The position numbers and the translations under genes are program-made. From assembly GCA_033764075.1 (NCBI GenBank), contig JANRJH010000022.1:62001-126000 (forward strand): 64,000 bases of DNA. Direction: 5' to 3'. How positions within the stretch are numbered: position 1 is the stretch's first letter; the number at the start of each line of letters is the position of its first letter. Source of the DNA: M3007 sp033764075 (lineage in GTDB: Bacteria > Bacteroidota > Bacteroidia > Chitinophagales > Saprospiraceae). The notes under the pieces were generated by a model that was given only the letters and a program-made list of their open reading frames with translations, made no database searches and was not told where the DNA came from. Of this stretch, positions 8,376 to 16,464 are shown in pieces.

Positions 8376-8418
8376 GGCAGGCCAATGTTGTACGCCAAAC
8401 CTTCAAAATCATCCTGCC

Positions 8419-9015
8419 ATGAAAGCATTTTTAAACATCTCATTGTCGACCCTTATCGGAATTGCATTGTTCGTACTTTTTCAGGCTTGTAAGGAAAGCA
8501 AACAAGAGGCCATTCCCTGCCCCGAATGCCCTGACCAGCAAAGCGCGTGTATTGAAGGAGCCTGCCAATGCAATGAGGGCACCTACCCCATTAATGGCCA
8601 TTATTGGTGCGCATCCCCCGGTCAGTACCTTGCCGTATTTGATGACTGGTATTGCCTGGATACACTTGCCCTTACTATTATTCCGGATCTGTATAATCAG
8701 CCCACAGGCCAGAGTCTGGCCAGCTGGTCAAACGCGGATCAACCAGATATTACAAACTTTTTCCCAATGTATATCGTCAACAATCCAAGCGAACATTACA
8801 TAGTTTCTGGTGGCTTCATCCCCACTAGACCACAAACAGGAGGACACACAGGATTCTGCGACACACTCGGACGGCGTTACTTCCTCGATTTTTACGGCGA
8901 GTTAGTCCATCCGGACACGATCATCGGGCACTTTATAGCCCGAACAGTTGACTATGTAGAGGGAGAGGGTATGCGCCGCGACACGCTTGTTGTGCCGATG
9001 TACATGCTGAAGTGA
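8419..9015 (+). CDS. Lipoprotein with an EGF-like cysteine cluster, copy 2
   Basis: A 198-residue paralogue of the preceding gene, 43 bases downstream. It has the same signal and lipobox and the Cys module CPECPDQQSACIEGACQC. The globular part is divergent but aligned (LAVFDDWYCLDTLALTI). The C-terminal 49 residues are identical to copy 1 at the protein level, although copy 1 differs by three silent bases. Identity confined to the ends suggests either recent conversion or constraint on an anchor region. Function unknown. The gene converges on lysS. Confidence 0.75.
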   Translation: MKAFLNISLSTLIGIALFVLFQACKESKQEAIPCPECPDQQSACIEGACQCNEGTYPINGHYWCASPGQYLAVFDDWYCLDTLALTIIPDLYNQPTGQSLASWSNADQPDITNFFPMYIVNNPSEHYIVSGGFIPTRPQTGGHTGFCDTLGRRYFLDFYGELVHPDTIIGHFIARTVDYVEGEGMRRDTLVVPMYMLK

Positions 9016-9050
9016 GGCAGGCCAATGTTATATTAAAAAACCGTCTGCCA

Positions 9051-10571
9051 CTACTCCGGCCGCATTTGCGGAAAAAACAGCACTTCCTGTATGCTCACCT
9101 GGTTGGTCATGAGCATGGCGAGCCGGTCGATGCCGATGCCCAGTCCGGACATGGGCGGCAGCCCGAACTCCATGGCGCGCAGGAAGTCCTCATCGAGGCG
9201 CATGGCCTCTTCGTCGCCGCGGGCGGCGAGTTCCAGTTGTTCCTCGAAGCGGGCGCGCTGGTCGAGGGGGTCGTTCAGCTCGGTGTAGGCGTTGGCTACC
9301 TCTTTGCGGTTGATGAACAGTTCGAAGCGCTCCACCAGCCCCGGTTTTTCGCGGTGCTTTTTGGCCAGGGGCGTCATCTCCACCGGGTGATCCATCACGA
9401 AAGTGGGCTGGATGAGGTGCGGCTCCACGAGGGTGGAGAACAGCTCGTCGATCAGCTTGCCCCGGCCCATGGAAGGGTCTACCTCGATGTGGTGTTGCCC
9501 GCACAGGCCGCGCAGACCGGCCTCGTCGAGTTCGGTCACGTCCACGCCCGTGTAATCGCGTATGCCTTCGTAAATGGGCAAACGTCGGTAAGGGCCTTTG
9601 AATTCGATTTCGTTTTCACCTACTTTCACGCGGGTGTCTCCGTGCAGTTCGCGCACGATGTAGGCCAGGCATTCCTCCACCATGTCCATCATCCAGTAGT
9701 AGTCTTTGTAGGCTACGTAAATTTCCATGGAGGTGAATTCCGGGTTGTGCGTCCGGTCGATGCCCTCGTTGCGGAACATTTTGCCGATTTCGTACACACC
9801 GTCGAACCCCGCCCCGATGAGTCGCTTAAGGTACAGCTCGTTGGCGATGCGCAGGTACAGGGGCATGTCGAGCGCGTTGTGGTGGGTGGTAAACGGACGA
9901 GCCGCCGCGCCCCCGTGGATGGGCTGCAGGATGGGGGTCTCCACCTCGAGCCAGCCTTTTTGGTCGAAAAACCGGCGCATGGCGCTCACCATGCGGCTGC
10001 GGGTGATGAAGGTGTTCCGGAATTCGGGGTTGACCGTCAGGTCGACGTACCGCATGCGGTAGCGCTGCTCCGGATCGGTGAACGCATCGTAAATATTCCC
10101 CTCGGCGTCGCGTTTGACGATGGGCAGGGGGCGCAGGCTTTTGGCCAGCAACCGGAACGACTGCACGTGTATGGTCACCTCTCCGGTTTTGGTGCGGAAG
10201 GCAAACCCCTGGACACCGGCGTAGTCGCCCAGATCGAGCAGTTTTTTGATGGCTGTGTCGAAAAACGACGTGTCCTCGCCGGGCGCAATCTCTTCGCGGC
10301 GCAGGTAGAGCTGGATGCGGCCCGAGCTGTCCTGCAAGTGCATGAACAACGCCTTGCCGGCCTCCCGGATGGCCATGATGCGGCCCGACAGGCTGACATC
10401 CTCGAAATTGAGCGGTTTGCGGGTGCCGTCTTCCAGCGTTTCTTCCTGGAAATTCGCCACGATGTCGGCGGCGAGGTGACGCACGTCAAAACGACCGCCC
10501 GGATAGGGGTCGACGCCCATGTCGATGAGTTGCTGGAGTTTCTCGCGCCGTATTTGTTCTTGTTCGGACAT
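9051..10571 (-). CDS. lysS: Lysyl-tRNA synthetase, class II
   Basis: A 506-residue class II lysyl-tRNA synthetase, which charges tRNA-Lys in the cytoplasm. The N-terminal OB-fold anticodon-binding domain (about residues 60-150, beginning SLSGRIMAIREAGKALF) is followed by the catalytic domain. Motif 2 is seen as YEIGKMFRNEG with HNPEFTSMEIYVAY, and motif 3 as GLGIGIDRLAMLMTNQ, ending EVLFFPQMRPE as is usual for LysS. The ATG at 10571 gives the normal MSEQEQIRREKL start; an upstream in-frame ATG at 10664 adds 31 unlikely residues across the promoter. Confidence 0.96.
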   Translation of the reverse strand: MSEQEQIRREKLQQLIDMGVDPYPGGRFDVRHLAADIVANFQEETLEDGTRKPLNFEDVSLSGRIMAIREAGKALFMHLQDSSGRIQLYLRREEIAPGEDTSFFDTAIKKLLDLGDYAGVQGFAFRTKTGEVTIHVQSFRLLAKSLRPLPIVKRDAEGNIYDAFTDPEQRYRMRYVDLTVNPEFRNTFITRSRMVSAMRRFFDQKGWLEVETPILQPIHGGAAARPFTTHHNALDMPLYLRIANELYLKRLIGAGFDGVYEIGKMFRNEGIDRTHNPEFTSMEIYVAYKDYYWMMDMVEECLAYIVRELHGDTRVKVGENEIEFKGPYRRLPIYEGIRDYTGVDVTELDEAGLRGLCGQHHIEVDPSMGRGKLIDELFSTLVEPHLIQPTFVMDHPVEMTPLAKKHREKPGLVERFELFINRKEVANAYTELNDPLDQRARFEEQLELAARGDEEAMRLDEDFLRAMEFGLPPMSGLGIGIDRLAMLMTNQVSIQEVLFFPQMRPE

Positions 10572-10589
10572 GTTGTGGTTTTGAAAACG

Positions 10590-10597
10590 CAAAAGTA
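10590..10597 (-). promoter_or_regulatory. -7 box (TACTTTTG) for lysS
   Basis: On the minus strand TACTTTTG matches TAnnTTTG and ends 19 bases before the lysS ATG, giving a very short leader. No convincing -33 TTG was found. Confidence 0.5.
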
Positions 10598-10651
10598 ACT
10601 GACCAAACAATACCGGACGCCTGTTTTGTTCCTTTCGTGGTTTTTTCCCTA

Positions 10652-10677
10652 CCCCGGATTTCATCCGGGGCTATTCA
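10652..10677 (-). repeat. Dispersed palindromic intergenic repeat, copy 1
   Basis: A 26-base element containing the palindrome CCCCGGATTTCATCCGGGG. The reverse complement recurs at 21527-21552 with two mismatches, in a different intergenic context. This suggests a small repeat family scattered between genes. Confidence 0.6.
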
Positions 10678-10684
10678 GGTTTTT

Positions 10685-10825
10685 TTGCCGTTGTCGGCGT
10701 CCTCGCCGACAACAAACGGCGGCGCGAGGGGCCAAACAAATGCACTTAAGCATTGCCGTTATCGGCGTTTACGCCTGGTCGCTCACTCCGCCGTATGTTG
10801 TTGGCGAGGACGCCAACAACGGCAA
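10685..10825 (+). mobile_element. MITE-like element with about 37-bp terminal inverted repeats, copy 1
   Basis: A 141-base element. The left end (from 10685, TTGCCGTTGTCGGCGTCCTC...) and the reverse complement of the right end (to 10825) match over about 37 bases with three mismatches. A related element with the same ends and the shared core AGGGGCCAAACAAATGCAC lies at 55187-55300. No coding capacity. The 304-base gap between lysS and the next gene consists of this, the palindrome at 10652, and short CATTCCG repeats at 10838-10870. Confidence 0.65.
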
Positions 10826-10875
10826 CAAAATGTAGATATTCCGCATTCCCCATTCCGCATTCCGCATTCGAATCA

Positions 10876-12189
10876 CTATTTCACCAGGCGTATTTTTTCC
10901 ACGCCCGTTTTGGTCTGAACGATGAGGGCGTATACACCGGGCGGCAAACCGGCTGCATCAATCTGCAGTTGGTAAGTACCGGCAGCGGATACAGAGCGGC
11001 AGAGGCGCCCGTCGAAGGCGAACAAGCCGGCCGTTTCGATGGGGTATTCCGACTCGATTACCCAGGCGTCCCGGGTCGGGTTGGGCCATGCTTGTATGCG
11101 CGACGGGGATGGTTCCGGCTGGTGGGCGTTTACGATGTTGCAGTCCAGCCGATTGAGGTAGTCCCACATTACGTTATCGAATATGACGGGCACATTGCCG
11201 CCACCGGGGCCTGTGTATCCGGCCTCCCCCATGCGCACGATCACCCAGCCCCGGGAGGGCACGATGTGTATTTTCTGGTCGTTTTTGCCCAGGGCAGCGA
11301 TCATGTCGTCGGGTGCGTTGGGCACAATTTTACCGGGGAACACGATTTGCACATCGGGCAGCATAAATGAAGGCTGGCCATTGAGCCACCAGAGGTAACC
11401 GTAGCTTTTGTTGATTTGCTGGGAGGGGTGGGTGGCGTCGAACAGGTACTTTTGGTCGGCCAGGAGGGTATCGCCGTCCCAGATACCACCGGCTTGCATG
11501 AGGAGCCCGAAGCGGGCCATGTCGCGGGGGCGGCTGTAATACACGCCGTCGAACCAGAACCCGATCATGCCGGTGCGCGATTTCACCTGCGCGGTGGTGA
11601 ACTGGTTGTAGGATTGTCCGGAGGCGGCCTCGATCACATCCTGCAGGAGCAGGTAGGGCGCGTTGTGGTACGCCCAGCGTGTGCCGGCGTCGGCCAGGTA
11701 AAGCAGGCAGGAGTCGGCTTTGCAATTGTCGTTGGGCACATTGTCTTGCAGGCCGGAAGTCATGGTCAGTTGGTGCCGGACGGTAATCTGTGCCTCTTTG
11801 TCGGGCGGGCAGGTGGTCCACCCCTGCCCCAGGTAGGTGCTGGTGGGCTCCCCGATGTCGAGCAGTCCCTGTTCCTGGGCTTGTCCGACGAGGAAAGCGG
11901 TCAGGGTTTTTCCGGCGGAGGCCCAGTACCAGATGGAATCGCGGGTGAAGGTATCGAAGTATTTTTCGAGCACGATCCGTCCGTCCTGGAGCAGCAGGAA
12001 CCCTTTGGTGCCGCGGTCGTCGAGGTAAGCGTAGAGGCTGTCGATGCGCTCGGGGCAAAAGCCGAGGCTGTCGGGCGCCAGCGTCTCCCAGGCGATGCCG
12101 GTTTTGGGCGGAAAATACAGGCCGTTCTGGGCCTGCAGGGTGGTGAAGGGGAGAAAAAACAGGGCAAACAGGCGGAGGCGACGGTTCAT
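10876..12189 (-). CDS. Secreted beta-lactamase-family serine hydrolase with T9SS sorting domain
   Basis: A 437-residue protein. A signal peptide (residues 1-20, ending LQAQ) precedes a serine beta-lactamase/DD-peptidase (class C-like, EstB-type) domain at about 40-345. The nucleophile motif is Ser91-Ala-Gly-Lys94 and the YxN motif is Tyr174-His-Asn176. Residues about 365-437 form a C-terminal sorting domain (AWPNPTRDAWVIES, then LPPGVYALIVQTKTG and a basic VEKIRLVK end), typical of type IX secretion cargo. The protein is therefore likely surface-attached or released. Members may be peptidases, esterases or lactamases; the substrate cannot be told here. The neighbouring minus-strand cyclase gene ends 73 bases upstream, so read-through is possible. 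Confidence 0.85.
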   Translation of the reverse strand: MNRRLRLFALFFLPFTTLQAQNGLYFPPKTGIAWETLAPDSLGFCPERIDSLYAYLDDRGTKGFLLLQDGRIVLEKYFDTFTRDSIWYWASAGKTLTAFLVGQAQEQGLLDIGEPTSTYLGQGWTTCPPDKEAQITVRHQLTMTSGLQDNVPNDNCKADSCLLYLADAGTRWAYHNAPYLLLQDVIEAASGQSYNQFTTAQVKSRTGMIGFWFDGVYYSRPRDMARFGLLMQAGGIWDGDTLLADQKYLFDATHPSQQINKSYGYLWWLNGQPSFMLPDVQIVFPGKIVPNAPDDMIAALGKNDQKIHIVPSRGWVIVRMGEAGYTGPGGGNVPVIFDNVMWDYLNRLDCNIVNAHQPEPSPSRIQAWPNPTRDAWVIESEYPIETAGLFAFDGRLCRSVSAAGTYQLQIDAAGLPPGVYALIVQTKTGVEKIRLVK

Positions 12190-12262
12190 GGATGTGCGGT
12201 TTTATGACAACATGCCCGGATTAGACGCCTGAAGTCTTCAGGGGTTTAATGAACCTTTCTGC

Positions 12263-13822
12263 TCAGTTTTCGACAAAATACATATCGATTTCACCCTTGT
12301 TCTTGGCGGCGATTTTCCCGCGGTAGGTGCAGGTGTAGTAATCGCTGACGATTTTGAACACTTCACCGGAGATGTTGATCTTGCCGCCTTCACCGGCCTG
12401 CTCGATGCGGGCGGCGATGTTGACGGTATCGCCCCAGATGTCGAAGGCAAATTTGCGCGAGCCCACGACGCCGGCGACCACGGGCCCCCTGTGAATGCCG
12501 ATGCGGGCATCGTACCGGGGCATCCCTTGTTTTTCGCGGTCGGCATTCCAGCGGTTCAGCCATGCCTGCATTTCGATGGCTGCGGCGACGATGGCTTTCA
12601 ACTGGGCGCCACCGCCGTGGGGCAACCCGCCGGCGCACATGTAAGCGTCGCCAATGGTTTTGATTTTTTCCAGGTTGTGCTTGCTGATGATTTCATCGAA
12701 CGCGTGGAAGCAGGCGTCGAGTTCACCCACGAGTTGCTGCGGGCTGAGTTTTTCGGCAATTTTGCTGAACCCGACAAAGTCGGCGAACAACACGCTCACG
12801 TCGTCAAAAAAGCGCGCCTCCGTGCGGCCGCGTTTTTTGAGCTCGTCGGCGACCAGCGCGGGCAGGATGTTGAGCAGCAGTTTTTCGGATCGATTTTGCT
12901 CCTCGCGGATGATGGCATTTTTGGTGCGCAATTCTGCGGCGTGCTGCCGGGCGCGAACAAAGCTGAAGGTGAGTCCTCCGGCGAGCAGGAACAGGGCCAA
13001 TGCCGCGGCGATATAAAAGTTGCGGTTGGCCTTCATGGTGTTCAATTCGGCGTTGGTTTGGGCCAGCGCCAGGGAGTCGATGTCCGATTTGTATATGAGC
13101 GAGTCGAGCAGACTGCGTTGCTCCATATACATCAGGGCGGTTTTCATTTGCTCCTCGTTCATCTTGCTGATGAGCTGGTTGCGGGCGATGAGTTCGGCCT
13201 GCAACTCCTTGCGTTCCAGCAGCAGTTGTGTCTCTTTGGCGAGGTTGGCGTCGGTGCTGTGCGCCAAATGCTCGACCTTGTGGTTGAGTCCGGCCATTTT
13301 AGCCCTGAACTCCTCTGTGGTGAGCAGCCCCTCGGGCAGTTCGGAGGCGCCGGAACCGGCAGCAGACTGGAGATTTTTCTCCATGCCGGCCACCTCGTTC
13401 GTTTTTCCTACCTTGGGCGCCAGCAGTTTCATGCCGGCCAGGTTGTCGGACACCACATCCTGCTGTTGGGCCGGCAGTTTGGAGGCCAATTTGTTGCTTT
13501 CTTCGTATCGTTTCCAGGCCTTGGCGTACTTGCCTTCTTTTTCCAGGATGTGTGCCTGCCGGTTGAGGGCCATGGCCTGCAGTCTGACGTCGCTGTTTTT
13601 CCTGGCCAGCTTCTCTGCCTCTTCGGCTTTATTACCCGCCTCTTTGGTATTTCCTTGCACCAGATATGCATCGGCGAGCTGGATAAGGATTTCAATCTTA
13701 TTTTTGCCGGAGGTCGCCTGAGCGGCGGCTTCCATCGATTTGATGTCTCCGGTTTGACCGGACAAGATCAGGCCGGTGCACAAGAAAACAAGTACGCTCA
13801 ACAGGTTGGCGCGGAAGTTCAT
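12263..13822 (-). CDS. TPR/transmembrane class III adenylate cyclase
   Basis: A 519-residue exported and membrane-anchored class III nucleotide cyclase. It has a signal peptide (about residues 1-24), TPR-like helices (25-130), a coiled linker, one transmembrane helix at about 272-292, and a cyclase domain (about 335-515). Both metal-binding aspartates are visible (FADFVGFS and IKTIGDAYM). The lysine in EKIKTIGD, in the purine-specifying position, and Asp in FAFDIWGDTVNIAARIE point to ATP rather than GTP. This gives a periplasmic sensor with a cytoplasmic cyclase; product cAMP is inferred. The ATG at 13822 was chosen because the signal peptide begins there; an ATG at 13846 is in frame. Confidence 0.87.
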   Translation of the reverse strand: MNFRANLLSVLVFLCTGLILSGQTGDIKSMEAAAQATSGKNKIEILIQLADAYLVQGNTKEAGNKAEEAEKLARKNSDVRLQAMALNRQAHILEKEGKYAKAWKRYEESNKLASKLPAQQQDVVSDNLAGMKLLAPKVGKTNEVAGMEKNLQSAAGSGASELPEGLLTTEEFRAKMAGLNHKVEHLAHSTDANLAKETQLLLERKELQAELIARNQLISKMNEEQMKTALMYMEQRSLLDSLIYKSDIDSLALAQTNAELNTMKANRNFYIAAALALFLLAGGLTFSFVRARQHAAELRTKNAIIREEQNRSEKLLLNILPALVADELKKRGRTEARFFDDVSVLFADFVGFSKIAEKLSPQQLVGELDACFHAFDEIISKHNLEKIKTIGDAYMCAGGLPHGGGAQLKAIVAAAIEMQAWLNRWNADREKQGMPRYDARIGIHRGPVVAGVVGSRKFAFDIWGDTVNIAARIEQAGEGGKINISGEVFKIVSDYYTCTYRGKIAAKNKGEIDMYFVEN

Positions 13823-13881
13823 AACAGTTAATAATTGTTGGTGCACAGAGTGGAGAGTATCGGATTATGGACAAAAGCGCA

Positions 13882-13889
13882 CAAAAGTA
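13882..13889 (-). promoter_or_regulatory. -7 box (TACTTTTG) for the adenylate cyclase gene
   Basis: TACTTTTG on the minus strand, 60 bases before the ATG at 13822, is an exact TAnnTTTG match. The divergent methyltransferase gene starts 79 bases away. Confidence 0.5.
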
Positions 13890-13967
13890 ACCCTTTTATT
13901 CATAATCTGTTTTAAATCGGTTGCCGGGCATTTTTTTTCCTCCAAAAGCATTCCAAAATACATCCGA

Positions 13968-15140
13968 TTGGATCCTTTTCGCGCATTTATTGACGCCCAC
14001 CTGCAAGAGAACGACCTCACCCGACTGTTGCTGCGTGCGGACCGGTTCCCGGGGATTGATGTCTCGAGGGCGGTACGGCATATCCATGCCATCCGCAAGC
14101 TGACGGCAAAGGCGCCTGCATGGGCACGCAGTGATCTGGCGTTCAGTGACCTGCTCAGTGTGGAGCAGGCGTCGTCGGAGGCCACCGCCTTGTTCAAGGC
14201 CGGGCTTTTCAGTGGCCGGCGCATGGCGGACCTCACCGGCGGCCTGGGCATGGATGCCTGGGCGTTCAGCCGCCGGTTTGCACAGGTAGATTACGTGGAA
14301 CCTGATTGGGACCGCGCCCGCGATGCCCGGCATAATTTTGAGGTACTGGGCGCCCCGAACATCACCGTGCATACGGCAACGGCTGCGCAATTTCTGGCGG
14401 AGGCCGCCGATGACGCTTTCGACCTGGTTTACCTGGACCCTTCCCGACGCGACGAACACGACAACCGGGTTTTCCGGTTTCAGGATTGCTCGCCCAACGT
14501 CGTGGAACTGTTGGACCGGTTACTGGCGGTTTCGCCCGGGGTGTTGGTCAAGGCCGCCCCGATGCTGGACATCCGCGAGGCCCGGCGCCAGCTGCCGGGG
14601 GTGAGCCGGGTTTGGGTGGTGTCGGTAAGGGGGGAGGTACGCGAAGTGTTGTACCTGCTGACCCGGGAACACACCGAGGAGCGGGTGGTTGCCCTGGAGG
14701 CGGTGTTATTGGGCGGCAAGCGACAAGGTTTTCGGTTTACGGCGGAAGAGGAGTCGTCGTCCGCAGCCGGATTTGGGCCGCCGGGGCGGTGGCTCTATGA
14801 CCCGGATGCGGCCGTTTTGAAGGCCGGCGCGTTCAAGTGTGTGGCCGCGCGGTTCGGGCTAACCAAGCTGGGGGCCGACACCCATTTGTACACCTCCGAT
14901 GTTCCGGCAGACGGTTTTCCGGGCAGGCGCTTTCTGGTGACGGCGGTCGTGCGCATGGATAAAAAGGACGTTCTAGCGGCCTTGTCCGAGCCACGGGGCA
15001 ACGTCGCAGTGCGTCATTTCCCGATGGCGGCAGAAGCGGTTCGCCGGCGGCTTGGTTTGGCGGATGGCGGAGAGGACTATTTGTTTGCAGCCACGCTGGC
15101 CGACGGGTCCAGGCGTGTGATCGTTGGTCGGAAAGCCTAG
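13968..15140 (+). CDS. SAM-dependent methyltransferase with THUMP-like domain
   Basis: A protein of about 390 residues. An N-terminal helical part (FIDAHLQENDLTRLLLRADRFPGIDV) is followed by a Rossmann methyltransferase core with the SAM loop MADLTGGLGMDAWAFS and the acidic residue in VDYVEPD. The active-site-like motif is LVYLDPSRRDEH (an N/D-PP-Y/F-type motif). A C-terminal THUMP-like domain ends the protein (about 310-390). This architecture matches the Bacteroidota class I methyltransferase family with a THUMP-like domain, suggesting RNA modification; the exact target is unknown. No ATG lies where the family begins, so I chose TTG at 13968. An ATG at 13776 is in frame but would cross the divergent cyclase promoter. 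Confidence 0.75.
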   Translation: MDPFRAFIDAHLQENDLTRLLLRADRFPGIDVSRAVRHIHAIRKLTAKAPAWARSDLAFSDLLSVEQASSEATALFKAGLFSGRRMADLTGGLGMDAWAFSRRFAQVDYVEPDWDRARDARHNFEVLGAPNITVHTATAAQFLAEAADDAFDLVYLDPSRRDEHDNRVFRFQDCSPNVVELLDRLLAVSPGVLVKAAPMLDIREARRQLPGVSRVWVVSVRGEVREVLYLLTREHTEERVVALEAVLLGGKRQGFRFTAEEESSSAAGFGPPGRWLYDPDAAVLKAGAFKCVAARFGLTKLGADTHLYTSDVPADGFPGRRFLVTAVVRMDKKDVLAALSEPRGNVAVRHFPMAAEAVRRRLGLADGGEDYLFAATLADGSRRVIVGRKA

Positions 15141-15143
15141 CGC

Positions 15144-15977
15144 CTACTGCAGGGTATCCACCGGATCGACAAACGTATCCGGCGGCGGGAGCGGCACGGG
15201 CGCCGGTTCCCGGTAGGGCACTTCGCGCGGGTACTCTACGGGCGACTTTTCGTATGCCGGCGGGTTGCGCATCAGGCGACGGTAGGCACGGGGGGCACAG
15301 GAGTTGATGAACCAGTTGCCGGTGGAGAACAGGATGAGAAACACCACCAGCCAGCCGGCCCACCCGGGCAGCGGCACGAAACGCTGGTGCGGCGGGGCGG
15401 AAGGCGGGGCAGGCTTGTGGAAACTGTCCAGCGGAAGGTCAAGGCGTTTGTGCTCCTCCATCCAGTGCCGGCGGAGGTGCTCGATCACTGGCTCCAGGGT
15501 TCGGGCGATTTGCAGGTAAGCTTCCTCCTGGGGTTGGGTTTCCAGAATCGACTTTTTGACGCCGATCGGCGTGAATTTAGCCAGCCTGGAGTACTGTTTC
15601 CACATGGACGGTGACACCGGAACGGGGTAGATGCGGATGTAGTTGTCACCATACCGCTGGTAACGTTCTACGGCTTTCGGGACTTCAAGATTTTCGATGT
15701 AGTTAACGACATAGGAATGGTGGCTGACCAGAAAAAGGTAGATGTGCCCGTCGGCTACCTTGCCCGGCAGGTCGGGGTGGTAAGGGGTAGAAACCACCGG
15801 CGGTTTGTACCAGAAAAAAAGCAGGTTCCAGGGCTCGGGCAATTCAGGGGGTTTGGGTGGGGCCCGGTTGTACCAGATACGGAGGAAGTATTTCTCCTCC
15901 AGGGGCTTGAGCCAAACCAGCAATTTGGCCACATAGGCCGCGTCCTGGGGAGCGTATGAGATGTAGACGTTGAGCAT
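15144..15977 (-). CDS. TIR-domain protein with C-terminal transmembrane helix
   Basis: 277 residues. Residues 1-130 have the layout of a TIR domain: strand A with NVYISYAPQDAAYVAKLLVWL (the S-x-x-D-x-x box), a strand before FLVSHHSYV, and a glutamate-bearing helix ENLEVPKAVERY that could carry the NADase glutamate. A linker and one hydrophobic helix (about 205-228, WAGWLVVFLILFSTGNWFI) follow, then a proline-rich tail. There is no signal peptide, so the TIR part should be cytoplasmic. Bacterial TIR proteins are often immune NADases or scaffolds, but no partner gene is adjacent. It converges on the methyltransferase, with stop codons 3 bases apart. Confidence 0.68.
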   Translation of the reverse strand: MLNVYISYAPQDAAYVAKLLVWLKPLEEKYFLRIWYNRAPPKPPELPEPWNLLFFWYKPPVVSTPYHPDLPGKVADGHIYLFLVSHHSYVVNYIENLEVPKAVERYQRYGDNYIRIYPVPVSPSMWKQYSRLAKFTPIGVKKSILETQPQEEAYLQIARTLEPVIEHLRRHWMEEHKRLDLPLDSFHKPAPPSAPPHQRFVPLPGWAGWLVVFLILFSTGNWFINSCAPRAYRRLMRNPPAYEKSPVEYPREVPYREPAPVPLPPPDTFVDPVDTLQ

Positions 15978-16030
15978 GCGATATGCGCGTTTTTTTCCTT
16001 TCGGGATAAGCGCCAGATCAAACAGAAGGG

Positions 16031-16038
16031 TAAATGTA
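16031..16038 (-). promoter_or_regulatory. -7-like box (TACATTTA) for the TIR gene
   Basis: TACATTTA on the minus strand differs from TAnnTTTG only in the last base and lies 53 bases before the TIR start. This is a weak call. Confidence 0.3.
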
Positions 16039-16227
16039 GATTAAAATTTTTTCTGAAGTCTGCAGACAACAGCAATTTCCGATGCTGGCCATGCATTATC
16101 GCGCTAAAATCACGGCCTGAAAGCCCAGGTTGATCAAGGTCAGATATCCACCTGACGGATGTCATCCTGTGTCATGCCGGCGTAAACCGACCTTTGGGTC
16201 ATTCACATATTTAGTGGTACAAAACAC

Positions 16228-16410
16228 ATGGAAATCATTTTTCTACTCATACTCATCAGCCTGATCGTGGCCGCGGGTTTTCTGCTGGCCTACTTCTGGG
16301 CGGCCCGCAATGGTCAGTTCGACGATGACTACACCCCGGCGGTACGCATGTTGTTCGACGAGGAGTTGCGCCCCGCGCGAGCCGAACAGGAAAAGGAGGA
16401 AGCACCTTAA
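16228..16410 (+). CDS. ccoS: cbb3-type cytochrome oxidase assembly protein CcoS
   Basis: A 60-residue protein: one N-terminal transmembrane helix (MEIIFLLILISLIVAAGFLLA, split here at residue 20) followed by FWAARNGQFDDDYTPAVRMLFDEE. The F-W-A-x-R-x-GQFDD-x-x-TP pattern is diagnostic of CcoS, needed to insert heme and copper into the cbb3 oxidase. It leads the oxidase cluster, 54 bases before ccoNO. The copper ATPase gene ccoI, often beside ccoS, is not in this window. Confidence 0.93.
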   Translation: MEIIFLLILISLIVAAGFLLAYFWAARNGQFDDDYTPAVRMLFDEELRPARAEQEKEEAP

Positions 16411-16423
16411 TCACACCATAATT

Positions 16424-16437
16424 GTCCTCATGAGGAC
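16424..16437 (+). promoter_or_regulatory. Perfect 14-bp palindrome between ccoS and ccoNO
   Basis: GTCCTCATGAGGAC is self-complementary and sits 27 bases before the ccoNO start. It could be a regulator site or a hairpin that adjusts expression of ccoNO relative to ccoS. It does not match an FNR box (TTGAT-N4-ATCAA). Confidence 0.4.
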
Positions 16438-16464
16438 TCAAACTAACCTTAATACATTACAACA

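Larger units (their letters stand above)
7759..9029 (+). repeat. Direct tandem duplication of a lipoprotein gene with its flanks
   Basis: Two units, about 7759-8389 and 8396-9029. The 23 bases before each ATG, roughly the first 110 bases of each gene, the last 145 bases, and the 15 bases after each stop are nearly identical. The central 350 bases have diverged strongly. The pattern fits a tandem duplication whose ends are kept alike by gene conversion while the middle diversifies. Confidence 0.85.

Noticed and set aside
16130..16227. FNR-type box upstream of ccoS (TTGATCAAGG near 16131)
   Set aside because: The two halves abut without the 4-base spacer of an FNR/CRP site, so it does not fit the consensus.
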